A DNA stretch of 64,000 nt from Streptomyces sp. NBC_01775. GTDB taxonomy: Bacteria > Actinomycetota > Actinomycetes > Streptomycetales > Streptomycetaceae. Each line of letters opens with the position of its first letter. Position 1 is the stretch's first letter. The stretch lies in the NCBI RefSeq assembly GCF_035917675.1, contig NZ_CP109104.1, positions 6,696,001 to 6,760,000 of the forward strand, in the 5' to 3' direction. Under the pieces are notes generated by a model. That model was not told where the DNA came from and searched no databases. It saw nothing but the letters and a program-made list of their open reading frames with translations. Both the position numbers and the translations under genes were made by a program. Shown here in pieces: positions 17,676 through 25,664 of this stretch.

Positions 17676-18922
17676 GACTTCGTACGCGCCTCCCGTACGG
17701 CGCGTGCGTCCTCGCTCGTGCGGGCGTCGTACGCCAGCAGCTTCGGCAGTACCGCGGCCAGCAGGCCGACGGCGGCCACGCACGCCAGGCCGCCCGACCA
17801 CACGGAGATCCGTACCGAAGTGAGCGAGGCGACCCCGCCGGAGCGGACCTGGCCCAGTTGCGGGCCCGCCGAGAAGGACAGCAGCTCGATCCCGGCGAGC
17901 CGGCCGCGCAGCTCGTCGGGGATGGTCTGGTTCCACATGGTGGTGCGGAACAGCCCGCTGACCATGTCGAAGGCGCCCGACAGCGTCAGGAACAGCAGCA
18001 CCAGCCAGACGTTCCGCACAAGCCCGGCCGCCGTCATCGCGGCGCCCCACCCCAGCGCCGCCAGCACCACCGCCAGCCCGTGCCGGTGCACCCGCGAGGA
18101 CCAGCCGCTGGTGGCGCTCACCAGCATCGAGCCGAACGGCAGCGCCGCGTACATCAGCCCCAGCGCCCACGGGGCGTCCAACTGGTCGGCCAGGAACGGG
18201 AAGAGCGCGATCGGGAACGCGAACAGCATCGCGGCCACATCCACCGCGTACGTCCCCAGCAGCTCCTTGCGGCCCCACGCGTAGCGCGCGCCCTCCCAGA
18301 TCCCGCTCAGTGAGGGCTTCGTCGCGTCGTGTCCCGGCGGTGAGGGTGCCACCCCGCGGCCGAGCAGTACGGACAACGCGAAGGTGCCCAGGTCGATGGC
18401 GTACGCCGTCTCCATGCCCGCGTACGCCAGCAGCAGGCCCGCCAGCGCGGGGCCCGCGACGCCGCCGACCTGCCAGCGCAGCGCGTTGAGCGCGGCGGCG
18501 GCGCTGAGCCGGTCGTGCGCGACGATGCGCGGCACGATGGCGTCCAGCGCCGGGCGCTGGACGCCGGTCAGCGCGCTGGTGAGGGCCGCGGCGGCGTACA
18601 GCGGCCACAGCATCGGGTGCGGCAGCAGCGTGTTGAGCAGCAGGCCGGCGGCCACGGCCCCGAGCGCGGCCTCGCTCCACAGGATCAGCTTGCGCCGGTC
18701 CACGGCGTCGGCGAGGGCGCCCCCGTACAGCCCGAAGACGATCAGCGGCACCAGCTCCACGGCGCCGAGCGCGCCCACCGCCGCCGCCGAGCCGGTCAGC
18801 TCTTTGAGCTGGAGGGGGAGGGCGACGAACGTGAGGAAGCTGCCGAAGACGGTGACCAGCCCTGCCGTCCACAGCAGCCGGAAGTCGCGCGACTCCCGCC
18901 ACGGGGAGAGGTCAGGAAGCAC
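17666..18922 (-). CDS. MFS transporter (EntS/MFS_3 type)
   Basis: 418 residues, about twelve membrane helices. The start SPWRESRDFRLLWTAGLVTVFGSFLTFVALPLQL and the loop GGALADAVDRRKLILWSEA are typical of the EntS-like group of drug or siderophore exporters. The C-terminus ends in a charged tail (RTSEDARAVREARTK). A substrate cannot be read from sequence; proximity to iron genes makes a siderophore exporter possible but this is weak. Start ATG-type codon at 18922. Convergent with the SPOR-like gene. Confidence 0.85.
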   Translation of the reverse strand: MLPDLSPWRESRDFRLLWTAGLVTVFGSFLTFVALPLQLKELTGSAAAVGALGAVELVPLIVFGLYGGALADAVDRRKLILWSEAALGAVAAGLLLNTLLPHPMLWPLYAAAALTSALTGVQRPALDAIVPRIVAHDRLSAAAALNALRWQVGGVAGPALAGLLLAYAGMETAYAIDLGTFALSVLLGRGVAPSPPGHDATKPSLSGIWEGARYAWGRKELLGTYAVDVAAMLFAFPIALFPFLADQLDAPWALGLMYAALPFGSMLVSATSGWSSRVHRHGLAVVLAALGWGAAMTAAGLVRNVWLVLLFLTLSGAFDMVSGLFRTTMWNQTIPDELRGRLAGIELLSFSAGPQLGQVRSGGVASLTSVRISVWSGGLACVAAVGLLAAVLPKLLAYDARTSEDARAVREARTKSQP

Positions 18923-19327
18923 GAGGAGCCATCCTTCCCAGCCGGACCGGGAGCGGCAACCGTATTACGAAAAACGCCCACAGTCGGACAAGCCCCTCAT
19001 TGGACTCTATAGTCGCGCAATGCCCGAATAGGGGTGAGTTGGCGGCCTCTTCGGTCTTCCTGTGGCCGGAAACACATCGGCGCGCCCCGAGGGGCAGTGT
19101 GCTGCGTCACCGCATCGCCAAAGTGCCTATTTCTACGGGCTCTTCAAAAGAGCCGCATTATTCCTCTCTCACGCTCAGAAAATGATCCACAGCATAGCGT
19201 GGATAAATTCAATGATCATTTCTGCGGGGTGCCAATGATCAAAATCCCGCGCCTTGCTCTGGTAAATCCATTGTGTTTCTGTGTCCTCGCTCCCGGCCCT
19301 ATGCGCGGCGGGAGTTCCTCTGCCGGG
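18923..19327. other. AT-richer regulatory region upstream of the c-di-AMP riboswitch
   Basis: No gene is visible. GC content falls clearly between about 19000 and 19270. The interval should hold the promoters of the MFS gene (minus) and of the riboswitch-controlled lytic enzyme (plus). It contains three AATGATC copies and a TCCAC/GTGGA dyad (19186-19203). Confidence 0.6.
19181..19240. repeat. Three AATGATC motifs with a palindrome
   Basis: AATGATC occurs at 19181, 19211 and 19234; the middle copy is part of the perfect palindrome AATGATCATT (19211-19220). TCCAC (19186-19190) and GTGGA (19199-19203) form a further dyad. This looks like a regulator-binding region. Confidence 0.5.
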
Positions 19328-19514
19328 GCGCCGAATCCTGCTGCCCGGTGAGGGAAATACACACGAGAGAATGTGGCAGGAGCGGGGGAACCAGGTAAGC
19401 GCCGAGTCGCACAGTGCGGCCGGCTAGGGGTGAAGCCATGCCCTTTGCGCCCTCGTGCGCCGGGATATGGCCGGGCCACTCCAGCCCGAATCCGACAGCT
19501 CACCTCGCAGGCGC
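19328..19514 (+). ncRNA. c-di-AMP riboswitch (ydaO-yuaA class)
   Basis: The conserved blocks occur in order: AATCCTGCTGCC pairing with GGCAGGAGCGG, then GGGGGAACC, GGGGTGAA (19427-), GGCCGGGCCACT, and the 3' block CCCGAATCCGACAGCTCACC. The outer helix P1 can form from GCGCC (19328-19332) and GGCGC (19510-19514). The 3' strand ends immediately before the AGGAGAGG ribosome site of the next gene. In actinomycetes this class is known upstream of resuscitation-promoting-factor and other wall hydrolase genes and turns expression down at high c-di-AMP. Confidence 0.9.
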
Positions 19515-19530
19515 TAGGAGAGGATCCCCC

Positions 19531-20343
19531 ATGTCTCGTGGCCGCCATCGCAGCCTGCGTCACCCCTTCAATTTCCGTCGCGTTTCCCGTATTTCCGTCG
19601 TACTCGCAGCCGGTGGTGCGGGAATCGCCGCCCCGCTGCTCACCGCGGGCAGCGCGAACGCCGCTTCCGCCCCTGCCGCGGCCAAGGTCCAGGCGCACTC
19701 CAGCGCCGCGCAGACCCAGGCCGCGTCCAAGGCCGCCCAGCAGTCGAAGGCTGAGGGGTCCGACGCGTCGGGCTCGTACGTCGTCGTCGGCGGCGACAGC
19801 CTGTACCGCATCGCCACCGACCGCGACGTCAAGGGCGGCTGGAAGGCCGTCTACGACGCCAACCGGAAGACCGTCGGTGATGACCCGGGCCTGATCCGCC
19901 CCGGTCAGAAGCTCACCCTTCCCTCCTCCTCCGCCGGCGCCGAGAAGCGGGGCGCGCCGGAGCGGGCCGACCGCTCCGCCGAGCGGTCCAGCACGACGCA
20001 GACCCAGACTCCGAAGACGAAGTCGACCAACCTGGACGGCTGGATCAAGGAGGCCCTGGGTGTCATGAAGCAGCACGGCATCCCCGGCACCTACGAGGGC
20101 ATCCACCGCAACATCATGCGGGAGTCCGGCGGCAACCCCGACATTTCGAACAATTGGGACATCAACGCCCAGAACGGTACGCCGTCGATCGGCCTGCTGC
20201 AGGTCATCAAGCCGACCTTCGACACGTACCACGTCGAAGGCACCGCCAACGACCAGCGCGACCCCGTCGCGAACATCGTCGCCGCGTGCAACTACGCCGC
20301 CAAGACGTACGGTTCGATCGACAACGTGAACGGCCCGTACTGA
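19531..20343 (+). CDS. Secreted LysM / lytic transglycosylase-like protein
   Basis: Peptidoglycan-active exoenzyme, 270 residues. Signal peptide: RGRHRSLRHPFNFRRVSRIS, then a hydrophobic stretch ending GSANAASA near residue 45. A LysM domain follows (YVVVGGDSLYRIATD to RPGQKLTLP, about 90-135), then a Ser/Thr/Lys linker, then a C-terminal SLT fold with the catalytic Glu in IMRESGGNP and GLLQVIKPTFDTYH, ending NYAAKTYGSIDNVNGPY. The ATG at 19531 follows AGGAGAGG. The riboswitch upstream ties expression to c-di-AMP, consistent with a role in wall remodelling during germination or osmotic change. Confidence 0.92.
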   Translation: MSRGRHRSLRHPFNFRRVSRISVVLAAGGAGIAAPLLTAGSANAASAPAAAKVQAHSSAAQTQAASKAAQQSKAEGSDASGSYVVVGGDSLYRIATDRDVKGGWKAVYDANRKTVGDDPGLIRPGQKLTLPSSSAGAEKRGAPERADRSAERSSTTQTQTPKTKSTNLDGWIKEALGVMKQHGIPGTYEGIHRNIMRESGGNPDISNNWDINAQNGTPSIGLLQVIKPTFDTYHVEGTANDQRDPVANIVAACNYAAKTYGSIDNVNGPY

Positions 20344-20348
20344 GCAAC

Positions 20349-20367
20349 ACGCGCCTGAGCGGCGCGT
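20349..20367 (+). terminator. Hairpin after the lytic enzyme gene
   Basis: ACGCGCC (20349-20355) and GGCGCGT (20361-20367) pair perfectly around TGAGC, six bases after the stop. Confidence 0.65.
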
Positions 20368-20492
20368 GACTGGGTGGTCGAGCGGTCGCCCAGCTCAGCG
20401 GTGCCTCCCCGGCTGCCCGTCACCTTCCGGTGGCGGGCAGCCGCCGTGTTCGGCGGCGCCCCGGGGCCCCGGCCCGCAGCCCCGCCCCCGTG

Positions 20493-22448
20493 TCACCTTG
20501 GCCCGACGCGCCCGACGGTGAGCGGGTCGAAGGCGAGCCGTACGCCGCCTCCCGCCCAGCTGATGTCGAGCGAGCCGTCCGCCACCCGTACGACCGGACG
20601 CGCCGCCTCCGCCCCGCCCCGAGGCCCCGCCTCCCCGGCCTCGCCCAGCCAGGCGAGCGCCGCGCACACGGCGCCGGCTCCGGGTCCGCGCACCTCGCCC
20701 TCCAGTACGGGGACCCGGACCCAGCGGGTGAACGCCGTGCCGTGCGGCGCCCGCATCGCCTCGGCCGCGGCCAGCCCGTACAGCGGCTCCAGCCCGGTAG
20801 ATCCGATAAGCCCGGTAGATCCGGTGGCGGTGTCCGGGGCCGTGGCCCAGCCCGTGAGCCGCACCCGTGTGCCCTCCGGTGCCCCCACCACGCGGTGCAC
20901 CCGCACCTCCCACCTCCCGCGCACCACCGTCACGCTCTCCACCCACAGCGACGGGGCCGGCGGCCCGCCCGGCGGGAAGACCGGCCGGTGCCGGGAGGCC
21001 GCCCAGCCCCAGGCGCCGTCCGGCGCCGAGGCGGCGCCCAGCGGCTCGATACGCCGCCGCACGCTCCACTCGCCGGGGCGGGCGGGCAGCTGGAGCGCGA
21101 GATGGTTGTCGGGGACGTTGTCCCGCGCGGTGGGGCCCGTCCTCGTCGAGTACGCGAAGCGCGCGTAGAGCGGATCCTCGTCCTCGTGCGCCTCGCCCTG
21201 CCCGGGGCGCACATGGTCGCTGCCGTGGTTGTGCAGCCGGACGAGGCCGTCGGCGCCGGTGCTCTGGAGCAGCAGACCGGGCCCCGCCACCGCCAGTGCC
21301 CGGTCGGGGCCCTCGCTCGGCGCGGGCTCCTCGGGCGCCGTCCACAGCGGGTCGTCCGGCGGGACGAGCAGCGCGGCGAAGCCCTTGGACGCCCAGTACG
21401 GCGAGGCCGGGCCCGAGTACTCCTGGAGCGAGGCGTCGTGCGGGCCGTGCCAGCCCAGAGTCAGGAGCCCGCGGCCGTCCAGCGCGTCCCGGTCCAGGAA
21501 GTAGCGCAGCGCCCCGCTCAGCAGCCGCCGCGAGACGCCGGGCGCCAGCGGCGTGTGACCGGTCAGCGCGCCGAGCGCGACGGCGGCCCCGGCGGCGAAG
21601 CGGTAGGTCAGCGAGCGCCCGAAATACAGCGGCGCCCCATCGGCCCCGAACATCAGCCCGAAGCTGGTCAGATGCTCCCGCAGCCGGGGCCCGTAGCGTG
21701 CCAACAGGGCCGCGTCGCCCGCCAGCTGGGCGTGCAGCACGGGATACAGATGCAGCGCCCAGCCGTTGTAGTGGTCGAAGGCCCGCCCGTCCCCGTCCGC
21801 GTACCAGCCCTCGCCCCGCCACCAGCCCTCCAGGAGCGTCAGCCCCCGCTCGATCGCGGCTGCGGTCTCCGTGTCCCCGCGCCCCACCGACTCCAGGAAC
21901 CCGGCCACCGTCAGCGGGAAGAGGTACCAGTTGTTGGGCGCGGGCGTGTGCCGCAGGGCGCCGCGCAGCCACGCCTCCGCCCGCTCCCGCACCCCCTCGT
22001 CCAGCCGGTCCCACAGCCACGGCCTCGTCAGCCGCAGCCCGAGCGCCACCGACGCCGACTCCACCATGGGCTGGCCCCTGCCCGGGTGGTCGAGAATCAG
22101 CGGCCACGACTCGGCGTCCTCGCGGCCCGGCGAACGGGTGCCCGCCGCCAGCCCCGCCGCGTAGCGCTCCAGCAGCCCGCCCGGATCGGCCCCGGAAGCG
22201 CCCGCGACCCGGAACCCGGCCGCCAGGAAAGTGCGCGCGTAGCCCTCCAGGCCGTCCGAGCGCACCCCCGAGACCGAGGCCCGGCCCGGCAGGTCCAGCA
22301 GCGCGCCGCGCGGGGTCGCCCAGCGCCAGGCAGCCCGCAGCATGCCGTCGGCCGCCGCCTCCCAGTGGGCGCGGGTGTACCCGGTGTGCGGGCTCAACTC
22401 CCGGTCGTACGGCGGCAGTCGCAGCCCTCGCGGCTGTGCGGCGGTCAT
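20493..22448 (-). CDS. DUF2264 family protein (putative carbohydrate-active enzyme)
   Basis: 651 residues, no signal peptide. The N-terminal two thirds read as a helical (alpha/alpha)-barrel: YTRAHWEAAADGMLRAAWRWATPRGALLDLPGR, NNWYLFPLTVAGFLESVGRG, AFDHYNGWALHLYPVLHAQLAG, all characteristic of DUF2264, a family placed near heparinase II/III-like and unsaturated-uronyl hydrolases. The C-terminal third is beta-rich. The ATG at 22448 overlaps the stop of the dehydrogenase gene (ATGA), so the two are coupled. Together with the upstream ABC importer this suggests intracellular cleavage of an imported oligosaccharide; the exact reaction is unknown. Confidence 0.82.
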   Translation of the reverse strand: MTAAQPRGLRLPPYDRELSPHTGYTRAHWEAAADGMLRAAWRWATPRGALLDLPGRASVSGVRSDGLEGYARTFLAAGFRVAGASGADPGGLLERYAAGLAAGTRSPGREDAESWPLILDHPGRGQPMVESASVALGLRLTRPWLWDRLDEGVRERAEAWLRGALRHTPAPNNWYLFPLTVAGFLESVGRGDTETAAAIERGLTLLEGWWRGEGWYADGDGRAFDHYNGWALHLYPVLHAQLAGDAALLARYGPRLREHLTSFGLMFGADGAPLYFGRSLTYRFAAGAAVALGALTGHTPLAPGVSRRLLSGALRYFLDRDALDGRGLLTLGWHGPHDASLQEYSGPASPYWASKGFAALLVPPDDPLWTAPEEPAPSEGPDRALAVAGPGLLLQSTGADGLVRLHNHGSDHVRPGQGEAHEDEDPLYARFAYSTRTGPTARDNVPDNHLALQLPARPGEWSVRRRIEPLGAASAPDGAWGWAASRHRPVFPPGGPPAPSLWVESVTVVRGRWEVRVHRVVGAPEGTRVRLTGWATAPDTATGSTGLIGSTGLEPLYGLAAAEAMRAPHGTAFTRWVRVPVLEGEVRGPGAGAVCAALAWLGEAGEAGPRGGAEAARPVVRVADGSLDISWAGGGVRLAFDPLTVGRVGPR

Positions 22449-23452
22449 GCGAGCAGCTCCCGCCGGTCGCCGCGCACCGCGTACGCGAACCCCTCGCCCG
22501 CCGCCCAGCGGCGCACCTCGGAGACCGCCAGGTCGGCCAGCCGGTCCAGCTCGTTGCCCTGCGAGCCCGCCAGGTGCGGGGTGAGCAGCACGTTCTCGCA
22601 CTCCCACAGGGGATGGCCGCGCGGCAGCACCTCCGGCTCCGTCACATCCAGCACCGCCCGGATCCGGCCGCTCACCAGCGCGTCGGTCAGCGCCGCCTGG
22701 TCGACGACGGCGCCGCGCGCGGTGTTGATGAGTGTGGCCCCCTCCCGCATCGCGGCCAGCGGCCCGGCCCCGACGAGGCCCCGGGTGGCGGGCAGCAGCG
22801 GGGTGTGGACGCTCACCACGTCGGCGGCGGCGAACAGCTCGGGGAGCGCCGCCTTGGTCACGCCCAGCGCCGCCGCCTCCGCGTCGTCCACGTACGGGTC
22901 GTACAGCAGTACCTCCAGATCGTGCGGGCGCAGCAGTTCGATGACGCGGCGGCCGACGAGGGAGGCGCTCAGGATGCCCACCGTGCGGCGGTAGTTGCCC
23001 AGCGTCGGATCGGGCAGGAGCCAGTGCTCGCGGGTGCGGGTGCGGGAGTACGCGCGGGCCGACTCCAGCACCTGCTTGCCCGCGAGCAGGATCATGGCGA
23101 GCGTGTACTCCGCGACCGGCGCCGCGTTGGCGGCTGCCGCCGAGGAGACCTCGATGCCTCGGGCCCAGCACGCCTCGGTGAGATGGCCACGGGTGCTGCC
23201 CGCCGTGTGGGCGACGGCACGCAGGCGCGGGGCGCGCTCCAGCGCCGCCGCGTCCAGGAGTGGGCAGCCCCAGCCGGTGATGAGCAGTTCGGCTTCCGCC
23301 AGGGTCTGCCGGGCGGCCTCCGTGGTGAAGTCGTCGAGGATGTCCGGGGCGAGGCCGACGACCTCGCCGAGCCGGCGCCTGGCGGCGGGCTTCAGGACCG
23401 CGTCCGCGGCGATTTTGTCCATGGCGATGGCTGCGCGTACGTAAGAGGGCAT
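22445..23452 (-). CDS. D-isomer-specific 2-hydroxyacid dehydrogenase
   Basis: NAD-dependent dehydrogenase of 335 residues. The nucleotide-binding region is read from GNYRRTVGILSASLVGRRVIELLRPHDLEVLLYDPYVD, where the usual GxGxxG is degenerate (GILSASLVG), an oddity. Catalytic residues: Arg in NTARGAVVDQ, Glu in DVTEPE, His in LTPHLAGSQ. Adjacent active-site region VAEYTLAMILLAGKQ fits the phosphoglycerate-dehydrogenase-like branch. Coupled to the DUF2264 gene by an ATGA overlap; 230 bp with a strong hairpin separate it from the ABC operon. Probably handles a hydroxyacid derived from the imported sugar. Confidence 0.85.
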   Translation of the reverse strand: MPSYVRAAIAMDKIAADAVLKPAARRRLGEVVGLAPDILDDFTTEAARQTLAEAELLITGWGCPLLDAAALERAPRLRAVAHTAGSTRGHLTEACWARGIEVSSAAAANAAPVAEYTLAMILLAGKQVLESARAYSRTRTREHWLLPDPTLGNYRRTVGILSASLVGRRVIELLRPHDLEVLLYDPYVDDAEAAALGVTKAALPELFAAADVVSVHTPLLPATRGLVGAGPLAAMREGATLINTARGAVVDQAALTDALVSGRIRAVLDVTEPEVLPRGHPLWECENVLLTPHLAGSQGNELDRLADLAVSEVRRWAAGEGFAYAVRGDRRELLA

Positions 23453-23490
23453 CTCGCTCCTGGTGGTTGCGGTCCATGTTTTGGCCCCTG

Positions 23491-23525
23491 CCCCTCCCCC
23501 AGCCTCCGGCCGGGGGGACCCCGCC
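23491..23525. repeat. Palindromic repeat, family B copy
   Basis: CCCCTCCCCCAGCCTCCGG followed by CCGGGGGGACCCCGCC; related elements with a CTCCCCC...GGGAGGTGCCCCC layout lie at 28126, 29711, 53224 and 53308. Confidence 0.5.
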
Positions 23526-23565
23526 TTCCCGTTCTTTCGGGGGGCGCTGCCCCCCGAACCCCCCG

Positions 23566-23615
23566 CTCCTCAAGCCCCGGAGGGGCTGCAAGTAGCCCCT
23601 CCGGCGCTTGAGGAG
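23566..23615. terminator. Strong hairpin after the sugar ABC operon
   Basis: CTCCTCAAGC (23566-23575) pairs with GCTTGAGGAG (23606-23615), and the inner CCGGAGGGGCT pairs with AGCCCCTCCGG around GCAAGT. One of the longest stems in the window; same family as 233-280. It lies just downstream of the second permease gene and before the dehydrogenase gene, so it may end the first message. Confidence 0.7.
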
Positions 23616-23682
23616 GAGCCATTCCGGCGACTGAGGAATTTCGGGAAGGGGCGGGGGGAAGGGGCGGGGCAGGGACAACAGT

Positions 23683-24600
23683 TCACTTGACGCTTCCCGC
23701 CGTCAGCCCCGACTTCCAATAGCGCTGGAGCATCACGAACGCGGCGATCAAGGGGAGAACGGCCAGGAGGGAGCCCATGATGACGGCGGGGTAGTAATCG
23801 GGGGTCACCACCGCCGAGCTGTTCCAGATGTAAAGCCCCAGACTGACCGGAAACAGCGACTGGTCGGAAAGCATCACCATGGGCAGGAAGAAGTTGTTCC
23901 AGATCGCGGTGAGCTGGAACAGGAAGACGGTCACCAGGCCGGGCCCCAGCATCCGCAGGGCCACACGGAAGTAGGAGGTCAGTTCTCCGGCGCCGTCCAC
24001 GCGGGCGGCTTCCAGAACTTCGTCGGGCACATAGCCCTGGCTGAAGACGCGGCCCAGATACACCCCGAAGGGATTGAAGAGGACGGGGATGAACACCGAC
24101 CAGAAGGTGTTCACCAGCCCCGTTTTCGAGGCCATCAGATACAGCGGGAGGGCCAGCACGGTGGGCGGCACCATGACCCCGGCGAGCACCAGCCCGAAGA
24201 GCTTTTCCTTGTGGCGGAAGCGGTATTTGTCGAAGGCGTACCCGCACGCGACGCTCACCATCGCGCCGAGAGCCGCGCCCACCACGGCGTAGAGCAGACT
24301 GTTGACGTACCAGCGGCCGTAGATGCCGTCCTCCATGGCGAACAGCGCCGAGACATTGCCGGTGAAGGAGAAGTCCCCGGCCGACAGCAGGTCGCTGCGG
24401 AAGAGCGCGTCGCGGGTCTTCGACGAAGCGGCCAGCAGCCACAGCACCGGCAGCAGCGTGTAGAGGACGGACAGTCCGACGAGCGCGTTCACCGCGCCCC
24501 TCCCGAGCACCCCGGGCCGCAGCGCCCGCGCCCCGGAGCGCGAGGAGGGCGCTGACGACGAAGCAGCGGAACGGCGGCGGGTCGGCGGCGACGCGCTCAT
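23683..24600 (-). CDS. Sugar ABC importer permease 2 (MalG type)
   Basis: 305 residues, six membrane helices. After a 30-residue Ser/Arg-rich lead come the first helix (ALVGLSVLYTLLPVLWLLAAS), the carbohydrate-permease core, and the EAA loop EAARVDGAGELTSYFRVALRMLGPGLVTV that contacts the ATPase. The C-terminal GLTAGSVK is the usual ending for this family. The ATG at 24600 overlaps the stop of the preceding permease gene (ATGA). No ATPase gene is present in the operon; such importers in Streptomyces typically share the MsiK ATPase encoded elsewhere. Confidence 0.93.
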   Translation of the reverse strand: MSASPPTRRRSAASSSAPSSRSGARALRPGVLGRGAVNALVGLSVLYTLLPVLWLLAASSKTRDALFRSDLLSAGDFSFTGNVSALFAMEDGIYGRWYVNSLLYAVVGAALGAMVSVACGYAFDKYRFRHKEKLFGLVLAGVMVPPTVLALPLYLMASKTGLVNTFWSVFIPVLFNPFGVYLGRVFSQGYVPDEVLEAARVDGAGELTSYFRVALRMLGPGLVTVFLFQLTAIWNNFFLPMVMLSDQSLFPVSLGLYIWNSSAVVTPDYYPAVIMGSLLAVLPLIAAFVMLQRYWKSGLTAGSVK

Positions 24601-25664
24601 CGGGTGGCCTCCTCGGGCACGTTCGCCGTACGGGCCGACCGGTTGCTCCAGCGGCTGAGCCCGTAGGACAGGGTGATGGTCACCACGAGGAGGACCACCG
24701 AAGCGGCGGCGGCCAGGCCGTAGTTGTTGCGGGTGAAGGCCGCGTCGTAGATGTACATGCTCGGCGTGTAGCGGCTGCCCACCACCGGCGTGGCCTGGCT
24801 CAGCAGCATCGGTTCGGTGAACAGCTGGAGCGACCAGATCAGGGTGAACATCGTGACCATCGCGCCCGAGCCCCGCACCAGCGGGACCTTCACCTGGAGC
24901 GCGGTGCGCACCGGGCCCGCGCCGTCCATGACGGCCGCCTCGGTCACCTCGCGCGGCACCGCCTGGAGCGCCGCGTAGAAGATGACGACGTTGTAGCCGA
25001 GGTTGCTCCACATCGCGATGTTGACGATGGACGGCAGGACGGTGTGCACGCCGAGGAAGTCGACGCTGATGTCGGCCTTGCCGAGCAGGTCGACGACCGG
25101 GCTCAGGCCCGGCGTGTAGAGGTAGAGCCAGATGACGGCGGCGATGATGCCGGGCACCGCGTGCGGCAGGAACAGCGACAGCTGCGCGGTCCGGCGCAGC
25201 CGCACGGCGCCCGAGTCCAGCAGCAGCGCCAGTGCCAGCGCGCACAGCACCATCAGCGGGATGTAGCACAGGCAGTAGAGCGCCGCCGTGCCCAGCCCGG
25301 CCAGGAAGGTGGGGTCCGAGAGCACCGCCTCGTAGCTGCGCAGCCCGGCGAAGACGGTGCGCTCGGGCCCGAAGCCGAGGCCCGGCTGGTCGTCGCTGAA
25401 GAAGCTCAGCCACACCGCACCGCCCACCGGCACCAGGAAGACGGCGACCAGCAGCACGAAGAACGGTGCCATCAGCGCGGCGCACGCCCCCAGCTCCCGC
25501 CGCCGCGCCCTGCGCCGCGTACGGTCCCCGGCGCCGGCCGGGGACGCGGCGCGGTCGCCGGGCCTGGTGCCGGATCCGGTGCCGATGCCGGTGCCGGGGT
25601 GGGCCGGGGTGGCGGGCGTGGGGAGCGGGGAGGGCGAAGGCGAGGGGGAGGGAGTCGCGGTCAT
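24597..25664 (-). CDS. Sugar ABC importer permease 1 (MalF type)
   Basis: 355 residues. A 55-residue N-terminal tail rich in Pro/Ser/Thr/Gly (SPSPSPSPLPTP) precedes six helices. The EAA loop is EAAVMDGAGPVRTALQVKVPLVRGS. SLFLPHAVPGIIAAVIWLYLYTP and NNYGLAAAASVVLLVVT are typical of CUT1 permeases. The start overlaps the stop of the binding-protein gene (ATGA), and its own stop overlaps the next start, so the three genes form one tightly coupled operon. Confidence 0.93.
   Translation of the reverse strand: MTATPSPSPSPSPLPTPATPAHPGTGIGTGSGTRPGDRAASPAGAGDRTRRRARRRELGACAALMAPFFVLLVAVFLVPVGGAVWLSFFSDDQPGLGFGPERTVFAGLRSYEAVLSDPTFLAGLGTAALYCLCYIPLMVLCALALALLLDSGAVRLRRTAQLSLFLPHAVPGIIAAVIWLYLYTPGLSPVVDLLGKADISVDFLGVHTVLPSIVNIAMWSNLGYNVVIFYAALQAVPREVTEAAVMDGAGPVRTALQVKVPLVRGSGAMVTMFTLIWSLQLFTEPMLLSQATPVVGSRYTPSMYIYDAAFTRNNYGLAAAASVVLLVVTITLSYGLSRWSNRSARTANVPEEATR

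Noticed and set aside
17666..18922. Assigning the MFS gene as a siderophore exporter
   Set aside because: Sequence resemblance to EntS-type exporters is only at superfamily level and there is no iron box upstream, so the substrate is left open.
20430..22994. Very long plus-strand open frame across the DUF2264 and dehydrogenase genes
   Set aside because: It is rich in Arg/Gln/Pro/Gly and lies opposite two well-conserved genes; high GC content gives long shadow frames. No ribosome site and no recognisable domain.
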